DNA of 64,000 bases from Rhizobium sp. J15. GTDB lineage: Bacteria; Pseudomonadota; Alphaproteobacteria; Rhizobiales; Rhizobiaceae. A program made the translations under genes and the position numbers. Positions within the stretch are counted from its first letter, which is position 1. Every line of letters begins with the position of its first letter. Positions 25,114-37,033 of this stretch are shown here, piece after piece. The stretch spans positions 62,001 through 126,000 of the forward strand of contig NZ_NWSX01000012.1 in the NCBI RefSeq assembly GCF_002531825.1. Direction: 5' to 3'. Under the pieces are notes generated by a model. It was given only the letters and a program-made list of their open reading frames with translations, searched no databases and had not been told where the DNA came from.

Positions 25114-26412
25114 ATGAGAAAGCTTTTGGCGGCTGTTTTGACCGTAACGCTTGCCGTTTCGGCGCCGCTTGCCGCCCTTGCCGGCAGTGCTTCGCTGATC
25201 CTCGATGCCCGCACCGGCAAGGTTCTTGCCTCCGAGAACGCCGACACGCTGAACCATCCCGCCTCGCTGACGAAGATGATGACGCTTTACCTCACCTTCG
25301 AGGCATTGAAGCGCGGGAAGATCAGCTGGGATACGCCGATCAGGATGTCGAAATACGCCGCCGCGCGGCCGCCGACCAAGCTTGGCGTCAAGGCGGGCGG
25401 CACGATCACCGTGCGCGAGGCGGTCTATGGAATGATCGTCAAATCGGCCAATGATGCCGCCGCCGCCATGGGCGAGAAGCTCGGCGGTTCGGAAAGCGGC
25501 TTTGCCCGGATGATGACGGCGAAGGCCCGCCAGCTCGGCATGAGCCGCACCGTCTTCGTCAACGCTTCCGGCCTGCCGAATTCGCGCCAGGTGACGACGG
25601 CGCGCGACATGTCGACGCTCGCCGTGGCGCTGATGAAGAACTATCCGAACGAGTACCGGCTTTTCTCGGCGGCAAGCTTCAATTTCCGCGGCCGGACCGT
25701 CCGCGGCCACAACAATCTCATGTATCGCTACCAGGGCATGGACGGCATCAAGACGGGTTACACCAATGCCTCCGGCTTCAACCTCGTCAGCGCCGTCAAG
25801 GACGGCAACCGCCGCGTCGTCGGCGTCGTGCTCGGCGGCCGCACCGCCCGCAGCCGCGACGACAAGATGGCAGCATTGCTCGACCGCTATCTCGGCCGCG
25901 CCTCGTCCTCCGGCGGCGCAAGGCTGGTTGCGAGCGTCGGCGTTAAAGAGCCTGTCGAAGTCGCTTCGGCAGCAGAGGCCTCCGATGTTCCGGTGCCGGC
26001 AAACGCGCCGCGCTCGACCATCGAGATCGCGCCGAAGAACACGGCTCCCGAAAGCCTGGCTTACGCCGATGATGCCGTTGTGCCGCTCGAACGTCCGACC
26101 GCGATGGACGAGATCCTGAATGCCGGCAAGGCGCCGAAGACATCGGCGGAAAAAGTCGGTGGAAACTGGCAGATCCAGATCTCGGCCGCACCCAGCGCCG
26201 ATGCGGCGCGGGCTCTTCTCGCCCAGGCGCAGTCGGAAGGCGGCGCCCCGCTCGTTTCGGCTTCGCCGTATACCGAGGCTGTCGGGCAGGGCGCGAATAG
26301 GATCTACCGCGCCCGCTTCGTCGGCTTCGCCAGCAAGGACGCCGCGCTGTCTGCCTGCGATGCGCTGAAGCAGCGCTCCTATGACTGCATGTTGCTGCCG
26401 GACCACGGCTAA
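25114..26412 (+). CDS. D-alanyl-D-alanine carboxypeptidase with C-terminal SPOR domain
   Basis: A 432-residue exported protein. A signal peptide (1-22, LAALAG) precedes a DacA/PBP5-type S11 serine peptidase with SxxK in PASLTKMM (Ser51), SxN in KSANDAAAA and KTG in GIKTGYTNASG. A linker then leads to a SPOR fold from about residue 350 (GGNWQIQISAAPSADAARALLAQAQ). It trims pentapeptide side chains in the periplasm, and the SPOR domain would direct it to denuded glycan at the division site. I chose ATG 25114 with GAGGGGAAG upstream. Confidence 0.92.
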   Translation: MRKLLAAVLTVTLAVSAPLAALAGSASLILDARTGKVLASENADTLNHPASLTKMMTLYLTFEALKRGKISWDTPIRMSKYAAARPPTKLGVKAGGTITVREAVYGMIVKSANDAAAAMGEKLGGSESGFARMMTAKARQLGMSRTVFVNASGLPNSRQVTTARDMSTLAVALMKNYPNEYRLFSAASFNFRGRTVRGHNNLMYRYQGMDGIKTGYTNASGFNLVSAVKDGNRRVVGVVLGGRTARSRDDKMAALLDRYLGRASSSGGARLVASVGVKEPVEVASAAEASDVPVPANAPRSTIEIAPKNTAPESLAYADDAVVPLERPTAMDEILNAGKAPKTSAEKVGGNWQIQISAAPSADAARALLAQAQSEGGAPLVSASPYTEAVGQGANRIYRARFVGFASKDAALSACDALKQRSYDCMLLPDHG

Positions 26413-26493
26413 TTGCCGCGGTAGCTTAGGCAGAGCCACTCTGGACATTCATCGGGAATCAGCGTCTCCTCCATAAACAAAAGGAGAACGCCC

Positions 26494-26811
26494 ATGCTGC
26501 GTCGTCTCGCCGATCAGTTCGAAATGTCTTCCTCTGCCTATGCCGCAGCCAACGGCATCGAGCGTGACGCCGATTGGTTTCTGTTGAAGCTGCAGGAGGA
26601 AGTGGGTGAACTCACTCAGGCCTGGAACCGGCTGACCGGTCGCGGCCGTCGCAGAGAGCGGACACAGGAAGAACTCGACCGCGACCTTGCCGACGAAACC
26701 GCCGATCTGCTCGGCCATATCCTGCTCTTCGCCCGCCGCAACGACATCGACCTCGCCGCCGCGATCGAACGGAAGTGGTTGTTCCAGCCGGTGCAGAAGC
26801 CCGACGCGTAA
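26494..26811 (+). CDS. MazG-like nucleotide pyrophosphohydrolase
   Basis: A 105-residue all-alpha NTP pyrophosphatase-like protein. The metal-binding pattern is visible: LQEEVGELTQAW (ExxE) near residue 35 and DETADLLGHILLFA (ExxD) near 70. This is a single half-domain, as in the small MazG-like proteins, so it probably works as an oligomer to remove non-canonical nucleotides; the substrate is unknown. A strong AAAAGGAG ribosome site precedes the ATG. It is convergent with pit (31-base gap). Confidence 0.85.
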   Translation: MLRRLADQFEMSSSAYAAANGIERDADWFLLKLQEEVGELTQAWNRLTGRGRRRERTQEELDRDLADETADLLGHILLFARRNDIDLAAAIERKWLFQPVQKPDA

Positions 26812-26842
26812 GCGCTTCGCCATCTCCCGGACGGCATCGACG

Positions 26843-27856
26843 TTAAAGGATTTTGCTCAATCCCGTTACCAGCCAGAAGGTAAGCGCCGAAATCATCGCC
26901 GCCGCCGGCAGGGTCACGACCCACGCGACCACGATATTGCCTGCGAGCCCCCACCGGACGGCAGACACGCGCCTCGCTGCGCCGACGCCGATGATAGCGC
27001 CGGTAATGGTGTGCGTCGTCGAAACCGGTATGCCGAGCCATGTGGCGCCGAAGAGTGTCAAAGCGCCGCCCGTTTCGGCGCAGAAGCCTTGCATCGGATT
27101 GAGCCTCGTGATCTTCGACCCCATCGTGTGAACGATGCGCCAACCACCGAACAGCGTGCCGAGGGCCATTGCGGCTTGGCAGGAAAGAACGACCCAGAAC
27201 GGCACGTGAAAGCTGCCGCCGAGGTAGCCCTGCGAGTAAAGAAGCACGGCAATGATGCCCATGGTCTTCTGTGCGTCGTTGCCGCCATGGCCGAGCGAAT
27301 AAAGGGACGCCGATACGAATTGCAGGAAACGAAACGACCGGTCGACTGCAAACGGGGTCTGCCGGATGAAGGCCCAGGAAACGATCAGAATTAGAAACAG
27401 CGCCAGAAGAAAGCCGATCATCGGCGACATGACGATCGCGGCCGCGGTCTTGAGAAGACCGCTCCAGACGATCGAACTCAATCCTGCTTTGGCAAGGCCC
27501 GCTCCGACCAGCCCGCCGACCAGCGCATGGGAGGAACTGGAGGGAATGCCGAATATCCAGGTCACGACGTTCCAGACGATGGCGCCGATCAGCGCTGCGA
27601 AAATGACCTGCGGCGAGACGATCGCCGGATCGATGATGCCGGTTCCGAGCGTCTCGGCCACATGCAGCCCAAAGAACAGGAAGGCGATGAAATTGAAGAA
27701 GGCAGCCCAGAAGACCGCATATTGCGGCCTCAGGACCCGCGTCGATACGATCGTCGCAATCGAATTGGCAGCATCATGCAGGCCGTTGAGAAAATCGAAC
27801 AGCAGGGCGACGCCAATCAGGCCGACGAGAAGGGGAAGGGCGAGCGCGGCGTCCAT
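26843..27856 (-). CDS. pit: Low-affinity inorganic phosphate transporter (Pit family)
   Basis: A 337-residue membrane protein with about ten hydrophobic segments and the two inverted signature repeats of the PiT family: DFLNGLHDAANSIATIVSTR at the N-terminus and SLGHGGNDAQKTMGI in the second half, plus GIPSSSSHALVGG and GIPVSTTHTITGA. It imports phosphate, often as a metal complex, with the proton gradient. Its ATG overlaps the stop of the DUF47 gene by one base. A PHO box lies upstream of the pair. Confidence 0.95.
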   Translation of the reverse strand: MDAALALPLLVGLIGVALLFDFLNGLHDAANSIATIVSTRVLRPQYAVFWAAFFNFIAFLFFGLHVAETLGTGIIDPAIVSPQVIFAALIGAIVWNVVTWIFGIPSSSSHALVGGLVGAGLAKAGLSSIVWSGLLKTAAAIVMSPMIGFLLALFLILIVSWAFIRQTPFAVDRSFRFLQFVSASLYSLGHGGNDAQKTMGIIAVLLYSQGYLGGSFHVPFWVVLSCQAAMALGTLFGGWRIVHTMGSKITRLNPMQGFCAETGGALTLFGATWLGIPVSTTHTITGAIIGVGAARRVSAVRWGLAGNIVVAWVVTLPAAAMISALTFWLVTGLSKIL

Positions 27857-28497
27857 CAGACATTCTCGATCACGATGCCGCTGATCTCGTTGGCGACATC
27901 CTCGAAACGGTCGACCACCTTTTCCAGCTCGCCATAGATTTCGCTGCCGATCATATAGGCCATCGGATTGTTGGCGCCGTGCCGGCGAAACAGATCCTTG
28001 AGGCCCTGCTCGTGCAGTTCGTCGGACCGGCCTTCCACGCGGGTGACCTGCTCGACGATGGCGGAGAGCCGCGGCGCGTTGGCGTTCATGCGGTCAAGCA
28101 GCGGGATCGCCTCGGCAATGAGGTTGGCGGCCTCGACGACGGTCTTGCCCATTTCCTGCATGCCGGGATCGAAGCTGGTCTGCTCGAAGAGACGGATCGT
28201 CTTGACGGTCTTGTGCATCATGTCGATCGCGTCATCCATGGACTGGATGAGATCCTTGATATCGCCGCGATCGAAGGGCGTGATGAAGCTACGCCGCACG
28301 GCCTGCATGACTTCACGCGTGATATCGTCCGCCTGATCTTCCAATCTCACGATCGTCTCGCATTGGCGTTCGATCTCGATGCCGGACAGCAACCTGTCGA
28401 GCGCCTGTGCGGCGTCGACGATTGTCCTCGAATGCCGTTCGAAGAGAGCGAAAAACCGGTCTTCGCGCGGCATCAATTTCCGAAACCAACCAAGCAT
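27856..28497 (-). CDS. DUF47/PhoU-like Pit accessory protein
   Basis: A 213-residue all-helical cytoplasmic protein of the DUF47 family (YkaA/OrfA), built of PhoU-like three-helix units (HSRTIVDAAQALDRLLSG; FITPFDRGDIKDLIQSMDDAIDMM). It is the usual partner of Pit and is thought to modulate its activity. It is translationally coupled to pit (TGATG). In Sinorhizobium meliloti the equivalent orfA-pit operon is repressed by PhoB under phosphate limitation; the PHO box 112-129 bases upstream of the start suggests the same here. Confidence 0.92.
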   Translation of the reverse strand: MLGWFRKLMPREDRFFALFERHSRTIVDAAQALDRLLSGIEIERQCETIVRLEDQADDITREVMQAVRRSFITPFDRGDIKDLIQSMDDAIDMMHKTVKTIRLFEQTSFDPGMQEMGKTVVEAANLIAEAIPLLDRMNANAPRLSAIVEQVTRVEGRSDELHEQGLKDLFRRHGANNPMAYMIGSEIYGELEKVVDRFEDVANEISGIVIENV

Positions 28498-28571
28498 GAG
28501 GACCTCGCGATTCTTGGTCTGCGCTAAGACAGCGAAAGCGGTCCGCCATCCGTGACGGCCGTGTCCTAACG

Positions 28572-28593
28572 CCTATCTCTTTGAAGAGATAGG
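28572..28593. promoter_or_regulatory. 10-base inverted repeat between PHO box and DUF47-pit start
   Basis: CCTATCTCTT-TG-AAGAGATAGG is a perfect 10-base palindrome with a two-base centre. It lies 75 bases before the DUF47 start. A two-base loop is too tight for a good RNA hairpin, so a protein-binding site is at least as likely. Confidence 0.5.
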
Positions 28594-28608
28594 GGCGAAT
28601 TCAGATTT

Positions 28609-28626
28609 ATGACAGATTTATGACAA
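28609..28626 (-). promoter_or_regulatory. PHO box (PhoB site) for DUF47-pit
   Basis: On the minus strand the sequence reads TTGTCATAAATCTGTCAT, two PhoB half sites (one change from CTGTCAT) spaced 11 bases, followed by AAATCTG as a partial third. This closely fits the alphaproteobacterial PHO box, and the position matches the known PhoB control of orfA-pit in Sinorhizobium. Confidence 0.87.
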
Positions 28627-28693
28627 TGCTGGCTTAAAAGAGATGCTCGCTCATCTCCCTCGCAGCCGCTATTCTGGTGCAGCGTCCGCTCTC

Positions 28694-29185
28694 TCAGGCG
28701 AATTTGTACCGGTAGAATTTGCTGTCCACCGGCATCAGCGGAAACAAGCGGGGCAGGTCGGCCTTCGCGATCTCGACAAAGCCGTTCTTCTCGTAGAAGC
28801 GATGCGCGGCGACGAACTTGTCGGTCGTGCCGAGAAAGATATCGGTGAGGCCGGCATCCCTGGCGTGGGCGAACAGGCGGTCGAGAAGCCGCGCCGCCAC
28901 GCCGTGTTCGCGGCCGCGAACCTCGGCGGCGACGAACATCTTGCGCAATGCCGCCTGGCCGTTGCCGATATCCTTGAGCCCGAGCGTGCCGACGATCGCG
29001 CCGTCCTTGACGGCGACCCAGAACTGCCCTTTGCCGGACTGATAGTAATCCGGGATGACCCTGAGATCGGGCTGCGCATCCGCGGTGATATTGATGCCGA
29101 ACTCCTCGCGCTGGATCGGCAGGATTACCGAAAGCACGTCATCGGCGTCGTCGGCGGTAAAAGCTCTAATTTCGATTTCCGCCAT
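28694..29185 (-). CDS. GNAT-family N-acetyltransferase
   Basis: A 163-residue cytoplasmic protein with the GNAT acetyl-CoA fold: IRAFTADDADDVLSVI at the N-terminus, the beta-4/alpha-3 pyrophosphate-binding loop in KMFVAAEVRGREHGVAARLL, and HRFYEKNGFVEIAK near the C-terminus. The substrate is unknown. It follows tldD by 16 bases on the same strand and is probably its operon partner; the link may be only transcriptional. About 200 bases downstream begins the DUF47-pit unit with its own promoter. Confidence 0.88.
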   Translation of the reverse strand: MAEIEIRAFTADDADDVLSVILPIQREEFGINITADAQPDLRVIPDYYQSGKGQFWVAVKDGAIVGTLGLKDIGNGQAALRKMFVAAEVRGREHGVAARLLDRLFAHARDAGLTDIFLGTTDKFVAAHRFYEKNGFVEIAKADLPRLFPLMPVDSKFYRYKFA

Positions 29186-29201
29186 CGACGATCCCTCTGC
29201 C

Positions 29202-30617
29202 TCAGGCCTGCGTGCCGCCGACGGTGATCTGATCCATGCGCAGATGCGGCTGGCCGACGCCGACCGGAACCCACTGGCCGGCCTTGCCGCAATTGCCGAT
29301 GCCGGTATCGAGCTTCATGTCGTTGCCGATCATCGAGACCCGCTTCATCGCGTCCGGCCCGTTGCCGATCAGCATTGCCCCCTTGATCGGCGCGCCGATC
29401 TTGCCGTTCTCGATCAGATAGGCTTCGGTGCAGCCGAAGACGAACTTGCCGGAGGTGATGTCGACCTGGCCGCCGCCGAAGGAGACGGCATAGACGCCCT
29501 TCTTCACCGAGGCGATGATCTCTTCGGGCGTCTTGTCGCCGCCGAGCATATAGGTGTTGGTCATGCGCGGCATCGGCACATGGGCATAGCCTTGGCGGCG
29601 GCCGTTGCCGGTGGGCTGCATGCCCATCAGCCGGGCGTTCTGCCGGTCCTGCATGTAGCCGACGAGCTTGCCGTTTTCGATCAGCACGTTGTAGCCGGAC
29701 GGCGTGCCTTCGTCGTCGATGGTGATCGAGCCGCGGCGGCTGTCGATCGTGCCGTCGTCGACGACGGTGACGCCGGGTGCGGCGACCATCTGGCCGAGGA
29801 GGCCGGCGAAAGCCGACGTCTTCTTGCGGTTGAAATCGCCTTCCAGTCCGTGTCCGACGGCCTCGTGCAGCATTACGCCCGGCCAGCCGGAGCCGAGAAC
29901 GACGTCCATTGTGCCCGCCGGCGCGTCGATCGCCTCGAGATTGACGAGCGCCTGGCGCAATGCCTCGTCGGCACCCTGCTTCCAGCTTCCGGTCGCGATG
30001 AAATCGCCGAAGCCGATGCGGCCGCCCTGGCCATAGGAGCCGCTTTCCTGCCGGTCGCCATCGCCGACGACGACGGAAATGTTGATGCGCGTCATCGGGC
30101 GGATATCCTGCACGCGGCGGCCATCGGCACGCAGGATGTCGACCACCTGCCAGCTCGCCGCCACCGAAGCAGTGACTTGCCGCACCTTGTCGGTCTTGTT
30201 TCTGAGATAGGCGTCGATATCGGTCAGCACCTTTACCTTCTCCTCGAAGGTCGGCGAGCCGATCGGATTTTCGTCGGTGTAGAGTTTGCGGTTCGTGCCT
30301 TGCGGTGCGGCCGCGTAAGCGCCGGAATAACCGCGCGTCACGGCGCCGACCGCATCGGCTGCGCGCTTCAGCGCCGAGACGGAAAGATCCCCGGCATGGG
30401 CATATCCGACCGCTTCGCCGGCAACCGCGCGCAGGCCGAAGCCCTGTTCGGTGTTGAAGCTGCCACCCTTCAGCCTGCCATTGTCGAAGGTCAGCGCTTC
30501 CGCCTGCGCATGCTCGATGAAGAGTTCGCCGTCATCGGCGCCAGACAGCGCCTCGGCGACATGCTTGCGCATCGCCGCTTCGTCGGCATCGAAAAGCGTC
30601 AGGAGATCGGTGGTCAT
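29202..30617 (-). CDS. tldD: Metalloprotease TldD
   Basis: A 471-residue cytoplasmic protein of the TldD/PmbA family. The zinc site HEAVGHGLEGDFNRK is present near residue 256, with GRRGSITIDDEG and the glycine-rich C-terminal blocks GGDKTPEEIIASVKKGVYAV and FGGGQVDITSGKFVFGCTEAYLI. With a TldE/PmbA partner (not in this window) it degrades short unfolded peptides; it is known for CcdA turnover and peptide-antibiotic maturation. It sits between the IalB-like gene (77 bases upstream) and the GNAT gene. Confidence 0.95.
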   Translation of the reverse strand: MTTDLLTLFDADEAAMRKHVAEALSGADDGELFIEHAQAEALTFDNGRLKGGSFNTEQGFGLRAVAGEAVGYAHAGDLSVSALKRAADAVGAVTRGYSGAYAAAPQGTNRKLYTDENPIGSPTFEEKVKVLTDIDAYLRNKTDKVRQVTASVAASWQVVDILRADGRRVQDIRPMTRINISVVVGDGDRQESGSYGQGGRIGFGDFIATGSWKQGADEALRQALVNLEAIDAPAGTMDVVLGSGWPGVMLHEAVGHGLEGDFNRKKTSAFAGLLGQMVAAPGVTVVDDGTIDSRRGSITIDDEGTPSGYNVLIENGKLVGYMQDRQNARLMGMQPTGNGRRQGYAHVPMPRMTNTYMLGGDKTPEEIIASVKKGVYAVSFGGGQVDITSGKFVFGCTEAYLIENGKIGAPIKGAMLIGNGPDAMKRVSMIGNDMKLDTGIGNCGKAGQWVPVGVGQPHLRMDQITVGGTQA

Positions 30618-30694
30618 GTCTTATGCTCCGCTGAAGAGCAGGAGTGCTCAAAGCCGATGTAGGTCTGATGGATTGTCCGAGCAAGGCCCAGCTG

Positions 30695-31327
30695 TCAGGG
30701 CAGGGCGTCGAAGCCCTCGGCGAAGCCCTTGAGATCGACGGGAATGCCGATTCCTTCTTCCGGCGTCTGGAAGACGATGAAGGTCGCCTGCGCACCGCTG
30801 CGGAAAGTCTTGAGCAGTTCGTCCTCGAGCACGACTTCGGCATAGCAGCCGTCGGCGAAGCAGCGCACGAAATAGGCGCGGCCGATATCCTTGCCGTCGA
30901 CATTGAGCCCAAGTCCGTTCGGCAGAAGCACGCCCAGCGGTGCAAGCACGCGCAGGATCTTCGATTTGCGGTCTGCCGTCTTCAGCACGACCACGGAAAG
31001 TCCGACTTCCGGCCGGTCCTCGGCGATGACGTTCTGCATCAGCGCGCATTGTTCGGCCGAAGCGCCGGCCGGCTTGTCGCAGACGACCGACCACGCGCCA
31101 TGATTGGATTTCACTGTGCCGGGTGCCTGCGGCTGCGTTTGGCCCGGGGTTACCTGTTCGACATTCGGAGTGGCGGGTGCCGGCTGCTGCGGCGCCGGAG
31201 CAGGGGCGGCGGCCGGCGGTTTTGCCTGCGAGGGAGCGGCGGGCTGCTGTGCGAAAACGGGCGTCGTCGCAGCGGCCGCGATGCTGGCGGTCAGAAGAAG
31301 CGACCGCGCGAGGGAACGGAAACCCAT
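30695..31327 (-). CDS. Invasion-associated locus B (IalB) family exported protein
   Basis: A 210-residue protein with a signal peptide (MGFRSLARSLLLTASIAAAATTPVFAQQ) and a Pro/Ala/Gln-rich low-complexity stretch (about 28-75). The IalB domain follows: NHGAWSVVCDKPAGASAEQCALMQNV, ending in TPEEGIGIPVDLKGFAEGFDAL. Cysteines in the WSVVCD, EQCALMQ and CFADGCYAEV segments fit the family's disulfides. It is predicted periplasmic; named after a Bartonella factor, its role in rhizobia is unknown. I chose ATG 31327 with AGAGG upstream. Confidence 0.88.
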   Translation of the reverse strand: MGFRSLARSLLLTASIAAAATTPVFAQQPAAPSQAKPPAAAPAPAPQQPAPATPNVEQVTPGQTQPQAPGTVKSNHGAWSVVCDKPAGASAEQCALMQNVIAEDRPEVGLSVVVLKTADRKSKILRVLAPLGVLLPNGLGLNVDGKDIGRAYFVRCFADGCYAEVVLEDELLKTFRSGAQATFIVFQTPEEGIGIPVDLKGFAEGFDALP

Positions 31328-31663
31328 GAAAACCTCTGGATATCGAATCATTGCCGCTATTGTTGAAGCCGCCCATGGAAAATGAAAAGCCCCACCCCGT
31401 GAAAACCGGGGGACTGCGGCAGAAATTGGACCTTTCGGCAAGAATGTGCGGCGGCCGGATTGGCCGGAAAGGCGGTTTTTCATATGCTGATGAAAAACTT
31501 GGGATGTTTTGGCGTCCCGGCTGCCTGCTCTTTAAGCAAAAATGCCGCATAGACAATTGCTCTGGCCTGTTGCGGCAAATGCCAAACTGTGGTTTGAAGC
31601 GCTGAAGATGGCAAGGATTCTGCGTTCGATTTTGCAGGTCAAGCGCTCGAGGGAGATAATAAG
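31328..31663. other. 336-base divergent promoter region between IalB-like gene and coxB
   Basis: It holds the promoters for both divergent genes. TGCCGCA at 31543-31549 and TGCGGCA at 31571-31577 form a weak, widely spaced inverted repeat. I see no gene or strong operator. The region becomes A/T-richer around 31480-31560, consistent with promoter sequence for coxB. Confidence 0.4.
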
Positions 31664-34275
<2,612 letters not shown>

Positions 34276-34340
34276 ATCGCGCGGAACATCAGGACGCCGC
34301 ATCCGATACGGCGTCCTGATCCGGAGAAATTCAGGACTGA

Positions 34341-35294
34341 ATGATGACGGTTATCGACAATCACGAGGTGTTTGCAGAGGACGGCGAGATGTCGGAAGCA
34401 AGCGCGCGCGATTATTTCGAACTCTTGAAGCCGCGGGTCATGTCGCTCGTGGTCTTCACTGCCTTTGCCGGCCTCGTGCTGGCGCCGGGTCACATCAATC
34501 CCGTCCTCGGCCTGATCGCCATCCTCTGCATCGCTGTCGGCGCCGGTGCCTCCGGCGCGCTCAACATGTGGTACGATGCCGATATCGACGCCATCATGAG
34601 CCGCACGGCCAACCGTCCGATCCCGGCCGGCCGCGTGGCCCCCTCCGAAGCGCTGGCCTTCGGCCTGGTGCTGTCGGGCTTTTCGGTCGTGATCCTCGGC
34701 CTTGCCGTCAATTGGCTTTCGGCCGGCATCCTCGCCTTCACCATCTTCTTCTATGCCGTCGTCTACACCATGTGGCTGAAGCGCTCGACGCCGCAGAACA
34801 TCGTCATCGGCGGCGCCGCGGGCGCCTTCCCGCCGATGATCGGCTGGGCCTGCGTGACGAACTCGGTGACGATCGAGAGCACCGTCCTCTTCTTCATCAT
34901 CTTCCTGTGGACGCCAGCGCATTTCTGGGCGCTCGCGCTCTTCAAGATGCGCGATTACGAGGCCGTCGGCGTGCCGATGCTGCCGAATGTTTCCGGTGAG
35001 CGCACGACCAAGCATCAGATCGTCGCCTATGCGGTGCTGACCGCCGTCTGCGCGGTCTTGCCGTCCTTCCTCGGTTTCGCGAGCTTCGGTTATGGCCTCG
35101 TCGCTGCCGTCCTCGGCGTGATCTTCATATACTGTTCCATCGCCGTCTGGCGCATGCCCGACGGCGATCTGAAGATGATCCCGGCGAAGAAGCTTTTCGG
35201 CTTTTCGATCTTCTATCTCTTCGCCGTGTTCTCCGCCTTGATGTTCGACCGGCTGGCCTGGCTGCTGGTCTCGCATGCGGGGGATTGGTTCTGA
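34341..35294 (+). CDS. ctaB: Protoheme IX farnesyltransferase
   Basis: A 317-residue membrane protein of the UbiA prenyltransferase superfamily, which makes heme O from heme B for the oxidase. The polyprenyl-diphosphate site is [20 protein letters not shown] (N-x3-D-x3-D), and the second acidic loop is [19 protein letters not shown]. About eight or nine hydrophobic segments are present. It lies 65 bases after coxA and its stop shares one base with the start of the small coxF-like gene, so translation is coupled. Confidence 0.95.
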   Translation: MMTVIDNHEVFAEDGEMSEASARDYFELLKPRVMSLVVFTAFAGLVLAPGHINPVLGLIAILCIAVGAGASGALNMWYDADIDAIMSRTANRPIPAGRVAPSEALAFGLVLSGFSVVILGLAVNWLSAGILAFTIFFYAVVYTMWLKRSTPQNIVIGGAAGAFPPMIGWACVTNSVTIESTVLFFIIFLWTPAHFWALALFKMRDYEAVGVPMLPNVSGERTTKHQIVAYAVLTAVCAVLPSFLGFASFGYGLVAAVLGVIFIYCSIAVWRMPDGDLKMIPAKKLFGFSIFYLFAVFSALMFDRLAWLLVSHAGDWF

Positions 35295-35434
35295 TGGACA
35301 TGGTCAAGCTCACGGAAACGCAGCGCAAGTCGCGCCGCAACCGCAACATCGCCCTCGGCCTGGTGCTTGCCGGCCTCGTCATCCTTTTCTACGCGATCAC
35401 CATCGTGAAGTTCAGCGCGGGGATAACGGGATGA
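35294..35434 (+). CDS. coxF: CoxF-like small membrane protein
   Basis: A 46-residue protein with a basic N-terminus ([14 protein letters not shown]) and one transmembrane helix ([20 protein letters not shown]). It overlaps ctaB by one base (TGATG) and ctaG by four bases (ATGA), so it is embedded in the translational chain of the cox operon. Short single-helix proteins at this position are known in alphaproteobacterial cox operons (CoxF); a role in oxidase assembly is likely but inferred. Confidence 0.85.
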   Translation: MDMVKLTETQRKSRRNRNIALGLVLAGLVILFYAITIVKFSAGITG

Positions 35435-36039
35435 GCGAGAACGCTGCCGCGCCGAAGAAGCAGGGCCGCAACAACGGCGCCGTCGTCATGATGTGCCTGA
35501 GTTTCGTCTTCGGCATGGGCGCGATGAGCTACGCCGCCGTGCCGCTCTACCGCCTCTTCTGCCAGGTGACCGGCTACAACGGCACGACGCAGCGCGTCGA
35601 TCAGATGTCGAGCGTCGTTCTCGACCGCAAGATGCGCGTCACTTTCGATGCCAATGTCGCTCCCGGCCTGCAGTGGAATTTCAAGCCGGTCGAGCGCGAG
35701 GTCAATCCGAAGATCGGCGAGACCATCCAGGTGAATTTCGTCGCCGAGAACCGTTCGAACGAGGTCCAGCGCGGCCAGGCGGTGTTCAACGTCACGCCGG
35801 GCGAAGCGGGCGCCTATTTCAACAAGGTGCAATGTTTCTGCTTTACGGAAACGGACCTGAAGCCGGGCGAGAAGCTGGAAATGCCGGTGGTGTTCTACAT
35901 CGATCCGGAGATCGTCAAGGCCGTGGAATCGAAAGATATCCATACGGTTACGCTATCATACACGTTCTACCCCAAAGAGGGTCCGAAGCCGGTGGCTTCG
36001 AATGAGGGCGGAACGCAGAAGATTGAAAAGAAACTTTGA
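35431..36039 (+). CDS. ctaG: Cytochrome c oxidase assembly protein CtaG (Cox11)
   Basis: A 202-residue protein with one N-terminal transmembrane helix ([23 protein letters not shown]) and a periplasmic copper-binding domain containing the Cox11 motif KVQCFCFTE. It delivers copper to the CuB centre of subunit I. I chose ATG 35431 because it overlaps the stop of the small upstream gene as ATGA and starts where the family does. A coxC gene follows after 61 bases. Confidence 0.95.
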   Translation: MSENAAAPKKQGRNNGAVVMMCLSFVFGMGAMSYAAVPLYRLFCQVTGYNGTTQRVDQMSSVVLDRKMRVTFDANVAPGLQWNFKPVEREVNPKIGETIQVNFVAENRSNEVQRGQAVFNVTPGEAGAYFNKVQCFCFTETDLKPGEKLEMPVVFYIDPEIVKAVESKDIHTVTLSYTFYPKEGPKPVASNEGGTQKIEKKL

Positions 36040-36100
36040 TCAAGGCTTGTTTCCGGCTATGCCGGGAGCGGAGTGAAGGAAGACATCCGGGGATAGCTAC

Positions 36101-36979
36101 ATGGCCGATGCTCACCAGAAAAATCACGACTACCACATCATCGATCCGAGCCCGTGGCCGATTCTCGCCTCGCTCGGCGCCTTCATCATGGCGCTCGGCG
36201 GCGTCTGCTACATGCGCTACCTCAGCGCAGGCTCTTTCAAATTTGCCGGAATAGAACTGGCCAATCCCTGGCTCTTCTACATCGGCCTGGTGCTGGTTCT
36301 TTACGTCATGTACGGCTGGTGGGCCGATACGGTGAAGGAAGCGCACGAAGGCGCCCATACCCGCGTCGTCTCGCTGCACCTGCGCTACGGCATGATCATG
36401 TTCATCGCTTCGGAGGTGATGTTCTTCGTCGCCTGGTTCTGGGCCTATTTCGACGCCAGCCTGTATCCGAACGAAGCCATCCAGGCCTCCCGCATGGTCT
36501 ATACCGGTGGCGTCTGGCCGCCGAAGGGCATCGAAGTGCTCGATCCCTGGCACTTGCCGATCTACAACACCGTCATCCTGCTGCTGTCGGGCACGACGGT
36601 CACCTGGGCGCACCATGCGCTGCTGCACAACGACCGGAAGGGCCTGATTCAGGGCCTGACGCTGACCGTGCTGCTCGGTATCTTCTTCTCCTGCGTGCAG
36701 GCCTACGAATATGCCCATGCGCCGTTCGCCTTCAAGAGCTCGATCTACGGCGCGACCTTCTTCATGGCGACCGGCTTCCATGGTTTCCACGTTCTGGTCG
36801 GCACGATCTTCCTGCTGGTCTGCCTGCTTCGCGCGCTGCGCGGCGACTTCACGCCGAAACAGCATTTCGGCTTCGAGGCGGCCGCCTGGTACTGGCACTT
36901 CGTCGACGTCGTCTGGCTGTTCCTGTTCTTCTGCATCTACGTCTGGGGCGGCTGGGGCGCTCCGGTAGCCGCAGGCTGA
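36101..36979 (+). CDS. coxC: Cytochrome c oxidase subunit III
   Basis: A 292-residue protein with seven transmembrane segments: [26 protein letters not shown] at the N-terminus, [14 protein letters not shown] (the helix with the conserved Glu), TWAHHALL and the C-terminal [26 protein letters not shown]. It is a core subunit without metal centres. It is the last gene of the first cox block and is followed by a clear hairpin terminator at 37001. Confidence 0.96.
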   Translation: MADAHQKNHDYHIIDPSPWPILASLGAFIMALGGVCYMRYLSAGSFKFAGIELANPWLFYIGLVLVLYVMYGWWADTVKEAHEGAHTRVVSLHLRYGMIMFIASEVMFFVAWFWAYFDASLYPNEAIQASRMVYTGGVWPPKGIEVLDPWHLPIYNTVILLLSGTTVTWAHHALLHNDRKGLIQGLTLTVLLGIFFSCVQAYEYAHAPFAFKSSIYGATFFMATGFHGFHVLVGTIFLLVCLLRALRGDFTPKQHFGFEAAAWYWHFVDVVWLFLFFCIYVWGGWGAPVAAG

Positions 36980-37000
36980 TCGAGGCAGGAAGCAAATCAA

Positions 37001-37030
37001 AAGGCGGGTGCCATTGGCCCCGCCTTTTTT
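37001..37030 (+). terminator. Intrinsic terminator after coxC
   Basis: AAGGCGGG and CCCGCCTT form an 8-base stem with a 10-base loop, followed by TTTT. Read on the minus strand, T-rich sequence also follows, so it may serve the convergent phosphotransferase gene as well. Confidence 0.85.
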
Positions 37031-37033
37031 ATT

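Noticed and set aside
36036..36254. Small plus-strand frame between ctaG and coxC
   Set aside because: It overlaps the coxC start in another frame and gives an Arg/Ser-rich product without a ribosome site.
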